Shown: positions 60,720 through 64,000 of the stretch, one piece after another
How positions within the stretch are numbered: the stretch's first letter is position 1
How the letters are laid out: each line of letters begins with the position of its first letter
Assembly (NCBI GenBank): GCA_025602915.1
Contig: JAHLJZ010000033.1
Location: forward strand, 62,001 to 126,000
Source: Paraphysoderma sedebokerense
Lineage: Eukaryota > Blastocladiomycota > Physodermatomycetes > Physodermatales > Physodermataceae
Reading direction: 5' to 3'
Length of the DNA: 64,000 nucleotides
Translations under genes and position numbers: made by a program
The notes under the pieces: generated by a model
The model's database searches: none
Told to the model about the DNA's origin: nothing
The model's input: the letters and a program-made list of their open reading frames with translations, nothing else

Positions 60720-61214
60720 AAAAATAGTCTTTAGTTTTTATGTATATTTATCACTAGCTCTAGCATATTTAAATTATTTTTGCGTTACACGCAATTGACG
60801 TGGTTGACTTAGTTTTATAACCGCATTTGTACATTTACTGTGACATCATATCTTCAATAATAATAACTTTTATATCCATTTTTAATTTCTTAGTGAGATT
60901 CGCTTCCAATGCAACATTGTCATCTGTCGGTTTTCACTTTGGTCTCTATTCTACTCAGCTGTGTCGTAATTTAAAATGTATGGCAAAATCAAACAAGGAA
61001 TCGGTTCACCATTGCTTTGTATTTATGAACTGATAATTAATATAGCTCACTTGTTCATTCAATTATGCATGTTTCTGGTGCCACTTGTCGTAAGTAAATT
61101 CAACGCGGCTCGTGAGGGTTTTTTGTTCGTCGTCATCCGACAGTCTCGAATTCTCTTCACTCCTTATTATATATCCATAATCCCTAGACATCCACAGAAA
61201 CCTTTCAATTCATA
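60720..61214. other. Intergenic region
   Basis: Tandem spacer between the Zn2Cys6 and auxilin-like genes. AT-rich, no feature recognised. Confidence 0.4.
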
Positions 61215-64000
61215 ATGGAAGACCTCTCTGACCTTGTATGGAAGTCTGCCGGTGTTGCAAAGCCGTCATCTTCCTCCTCAACCCCACTGAACCATTTATC
61301 CAATCCATCCTCAAAGTCGCAATCTCCTCTCAACAATACTCTCCGTCCAAATCTCAGTTCATCCCCGCAAACACAACAGTCGTATAATCCAAATTCTAAT
61401 ACTTTTACAGCACCGAGAAATGCATCTCCTATGGCAAATTATTCTATCCCGCAGTCTGCGTTCCAGCAGTCGTCACCATCTCAAGTACCATTAAACCAAA
61501 ATTCCTTTACGTCTACATCGACGCCGTCTAAAATGCAGAGTACTGTATCTTCAATGGCCAACTCTAACGTCTCCGCGGGAAAAAAAGATGATTTATTCGG
61601 TAATTTAGTTAGTTTTGGTGGAAATTCCTCGCCTGGAAAGCAGAATTTGGCGAATATGTCACTCGCGGAGCAAGTTAAATTGAAACAACAGCAACAGCAG
61701 CAATCTCAGAATAGGGTAAATTCTGTATCCGCTGCGGACCAATTATTCTTGGATTCTCTGGGTGGAAGTGGAGGAGGAGGTGTAACTAGTCAATTTCAGC
61801 AAAGTCAACCAAGACCTACTACGCCTCAGGGTAGGATTAATCAATCTTCTCCGATGACACATAGTCCACAGACTCCTCCTTTTTCTTCATTGTCGTCTTC
61901 AAATAAAGTATCGCCAGCGCAATCCCCCGGTAGTCCGCATCAGTTTAAACTACATCAGTCGACAGCGAACGTTACCCAGCAACAGACAACAGCGTCATCA
62001 GCGGCAGCGTGGGATTTTGACCTTTTGGCCGGAAATAATAATACATCGCAAATATCGACTCTATCAACTAATGTAACTAAACAGCCATCCGTAGCTGCTG
62101 CTAACATTGACCAATCGTTTGCAACCTTCGGTACACCCGTAGCATCCTCTCAAAACCAAAAGGCTGAGATGGATCTCTTAGGAGATTTTAAATCTCCTCC
62201 TTCGATTAGCCAACCCGCTTTAACCTCTAAACCCTCTTCTATTCCTACCAAACCCGCAACCGCTAACCCTAATGACCCGTTCGGATTCCTTCCCGAATCA
62301 GTAAAGACCACCCCACCACAACCACAACTTCCGCAAACCCCGAAGTCGACTGTTCCACCTAACACCATGGCACAATCTTCGCCACCAAATGGAACGGCGT
62401 CAAATGATAATGTGGACCATTTAGTAGCTAAAATGATGGATATGGGATTTGACTCAGAGTCATCCCTGAAAGCTTTAAGAAGTACAAACGGAAATCTGCA
62501 GAGTGCGGTCGATATGCTAGTGAATGGAAAGGTTACTCCAAAGGGAGCCCCAGTTGATTCCCCAAGGGAAAGAAAATACAGCGATACAAATGATGACGAT
62601 GATTCAGATTTGTACCGTCAAAAACAGAAGTATTACGAAGGCGGCTCTCCGACGTCTGGTCGACGATACGGCAATGACGATAAAAGCGGTTCCGCTCAAC
62701 AAAAGCTATCTCAATTGGGTACATCCGTGTTTAGCAAAGCTTCTAGCGTGTTATCTAAAGCCAAAGAGAAGGTCGCTAGTAAGGTTGAAGAAGTCAAAGA
62801 AGCTGGTGGTGCCGCAGCTGTATTAAGTAATGTTGTTGGAGTCGTTCAAAGTAAGGTGGACACTTTCAAAGGCTCTCCCGCCAGGGGTAAAGAAAGTGAA
62901 GATGCATTCGCCAAGTACAGTGGAGGTTATTCTGATTACAGTGATACATTTCAAGATAAACCGACTTATAATGGGTTCTCTAATTTCAAAGAAACTTCAC
63001 ATCCTTCAACCAACGACTTCACAAGCTCTGTTCCTCAACCTCAGCCGGCACCATCCCCTCCAAAACCGAAAATCAGTCGCCCACCATTCATCCCCATTGA
63101 ATCAGCAATACTTGATCTCGTTAAATCCGCCAAAAATAGCGGCAACGAGTCGTATAAACTTGGTCAATTTGCGGACGCTGTGACACATTATTCCACCGCA
63201 ATCAATTATCTCCCTCCAAATCATGTTATGTTGATTCAGTTATACAATAACCGAGCGGCCGCTAAATTGAAAACTGGTGAATATAAGACCTGTATTGCGG
63301 ATTGCGATCTCGTACAAACTATTATTGCATATTACGGTGGTTTATCTGTATCCTCGTCTGGCGAGGACGACTCGGATACCAAAATAGTGGATTCCAGTAC
63401 TGAGACGTCTATCACGATATCAGATTTAGTCAAAAGTTTAGTTCGAAAAGGAACGGCGTTGGAAGCTATTGAAAAGTACAATGATGCTAAGGAAGTGTAC
63501 AGAGAAGTACTACTGAAATTCGAATCCAAGAATAAGTTGGCAAACGAAGGTGTCTCTCGGTGTTCCAAAGCTTTGGCACCTTCTAATCCTGCTCCATCTG
63601 TCCCTCAGCCTTCATCTTCATCAAGCCAACCAGCTCCGTCAAACTCGAATCCGAAGGATGAATTGTTGTCGATGTTTGATACTACAAATAGCTTTAGCGG
63701 TAGCTCTGGAATCGGTAGTGGTATTGCTAGTCAATTACCCCCGGAGAAACAATCTACGGTAGATGTAAATGCTAGTAAAGCTGTTCAAGAAATTAGAGCT
63801 CAGGAAAAGGCAAACGAGATTGAAGCTGAGGAAAAGTTGCGGTTAAAAGATTACATTGATGCTAAGGTAAACAATTTTACAGCTCACTGTCTATTCTTTA
63901 TAATTCTATGTATTCCATTTCTTGTTTTGCGCCTTTTAATTTTCATCGTTCCGTCCGCTGACAATGTATTTGTCTTTCATACTTAGATATTGGCATGGAA
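61215..64000 (+). CDS. Auxilin/SWA2-like clathrin-uncoating cofactor, C-terminus cut by window edge
   Basis: J-protein cofactor of Hsp70 that strips clathrin from vesicles. Exon 1 is 61215-63866 (884 codons); exon 2 starts at 63987 and continues beyond the window. Residues ~1-390 are Ser/Gln/Asn-rich with short clathrin- or adaptor-type motifs (DLFGNLV, FDLLAG, DLLGDF). A UBA domain is at about 395-435 (DHLVAKMMDMGFDSESSLKA, then LQSAVDMLVNG). Three TPR helices are at about 630-800 (SGNESYKLGQFADAVTHYST, LYNNRAAAKLKTGEYKTCIA). The sequence then reads RLKDYIDAK, and exon 2 resumes ILAWK, matching the auxilin linker into the J domain. UBA-TPR-J is the yeast Swa2 architecture. The J domain itself is not in view. 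Confidence 0.9.

Overview
The window looks like nuclear DNA from a fungus outside the Dikarya, most plausibly a zoosporic (chytrid-like) lineage. Genes are dense and carry many GT-AG introns of about 60-180 nt. A Zn2Cys6 transcription factor and a Dal5-type MFS permease are typically fungal. A Dictyostelium-type cAMP-receptor-like GPCR, a PTEN, a UBTD-type ubiquitin-like protein and a FAM47-like protein fit an early-diverging, flagellated lineage better than a yeast or mould. The lineage is inferred from gene content only.

Layout. 0-17 kb: a two-TM membrane protein cut by the left edge (-), a Sec14-RhoGAP protein (+), a CDC50 flippase subunit (-), a large methyltransferase/D-Ala-D-Ala-ligase-like fusion (-), SEC61 gamma (+), two tandem hotdog thioesterases (-), and a METTL21-type methyltransferase with an N-terminal extension (+). 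17.7-20.5 kb: an RRM protein (+). 20.5-25.9 kb: a gene-poor AT-rich island holding a 1.2-kb-spaced direct repeat, a long near-perfect hairpin and a coding-like scrap. 25.9-31.2 kb: a CBM48/AMPK-type glycogen-binding protein (+), an MFS transporter (-) and a seven-TM receptor (+). 31.4-38.0 kb: THO complex subunit 1 (-) and an LTA4H-type M1 aminopeptidase (-). 39-42.7 kb: a UBTD homologue (+) and a FAM47-like protein (+). 43-50.7 kb: a PPR protein, GET4 and a GRAM/VASt sterol-transfer protein (all -). 51.8-64 kb: PTEN, a Zn2Cys6 regulator and an auxilin-like protein cut by the right edge (all +).

The genes are mostly unrelated housekeeping and signalling genes, not an operon or obvious cluster. 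Themes recur without proving linkage: ER and membrane biology (CDC50, SEC61 gamma, GET4, LAM-type protein, auxilin) and signal transduction (RhoGAP, cAR-like GPCR, PTEN). No tRNA, rRNA, CRISPR or intact transposon was recognised. The most unusual items are the methyltransferase/ATP-grasp fusion, the long hairpin at 23.1-23.3 kb, the GTGAACCA octamer cluster upstream of SEC61 gamma, the tandem thioesterases with identical internal exon sizes, and the FAM47-like gene with unresolved splice junctions. Exon boundaries were deduced by eye from GT-AG sites, reading-frame phase and recalled family sequences; no alignment was run.
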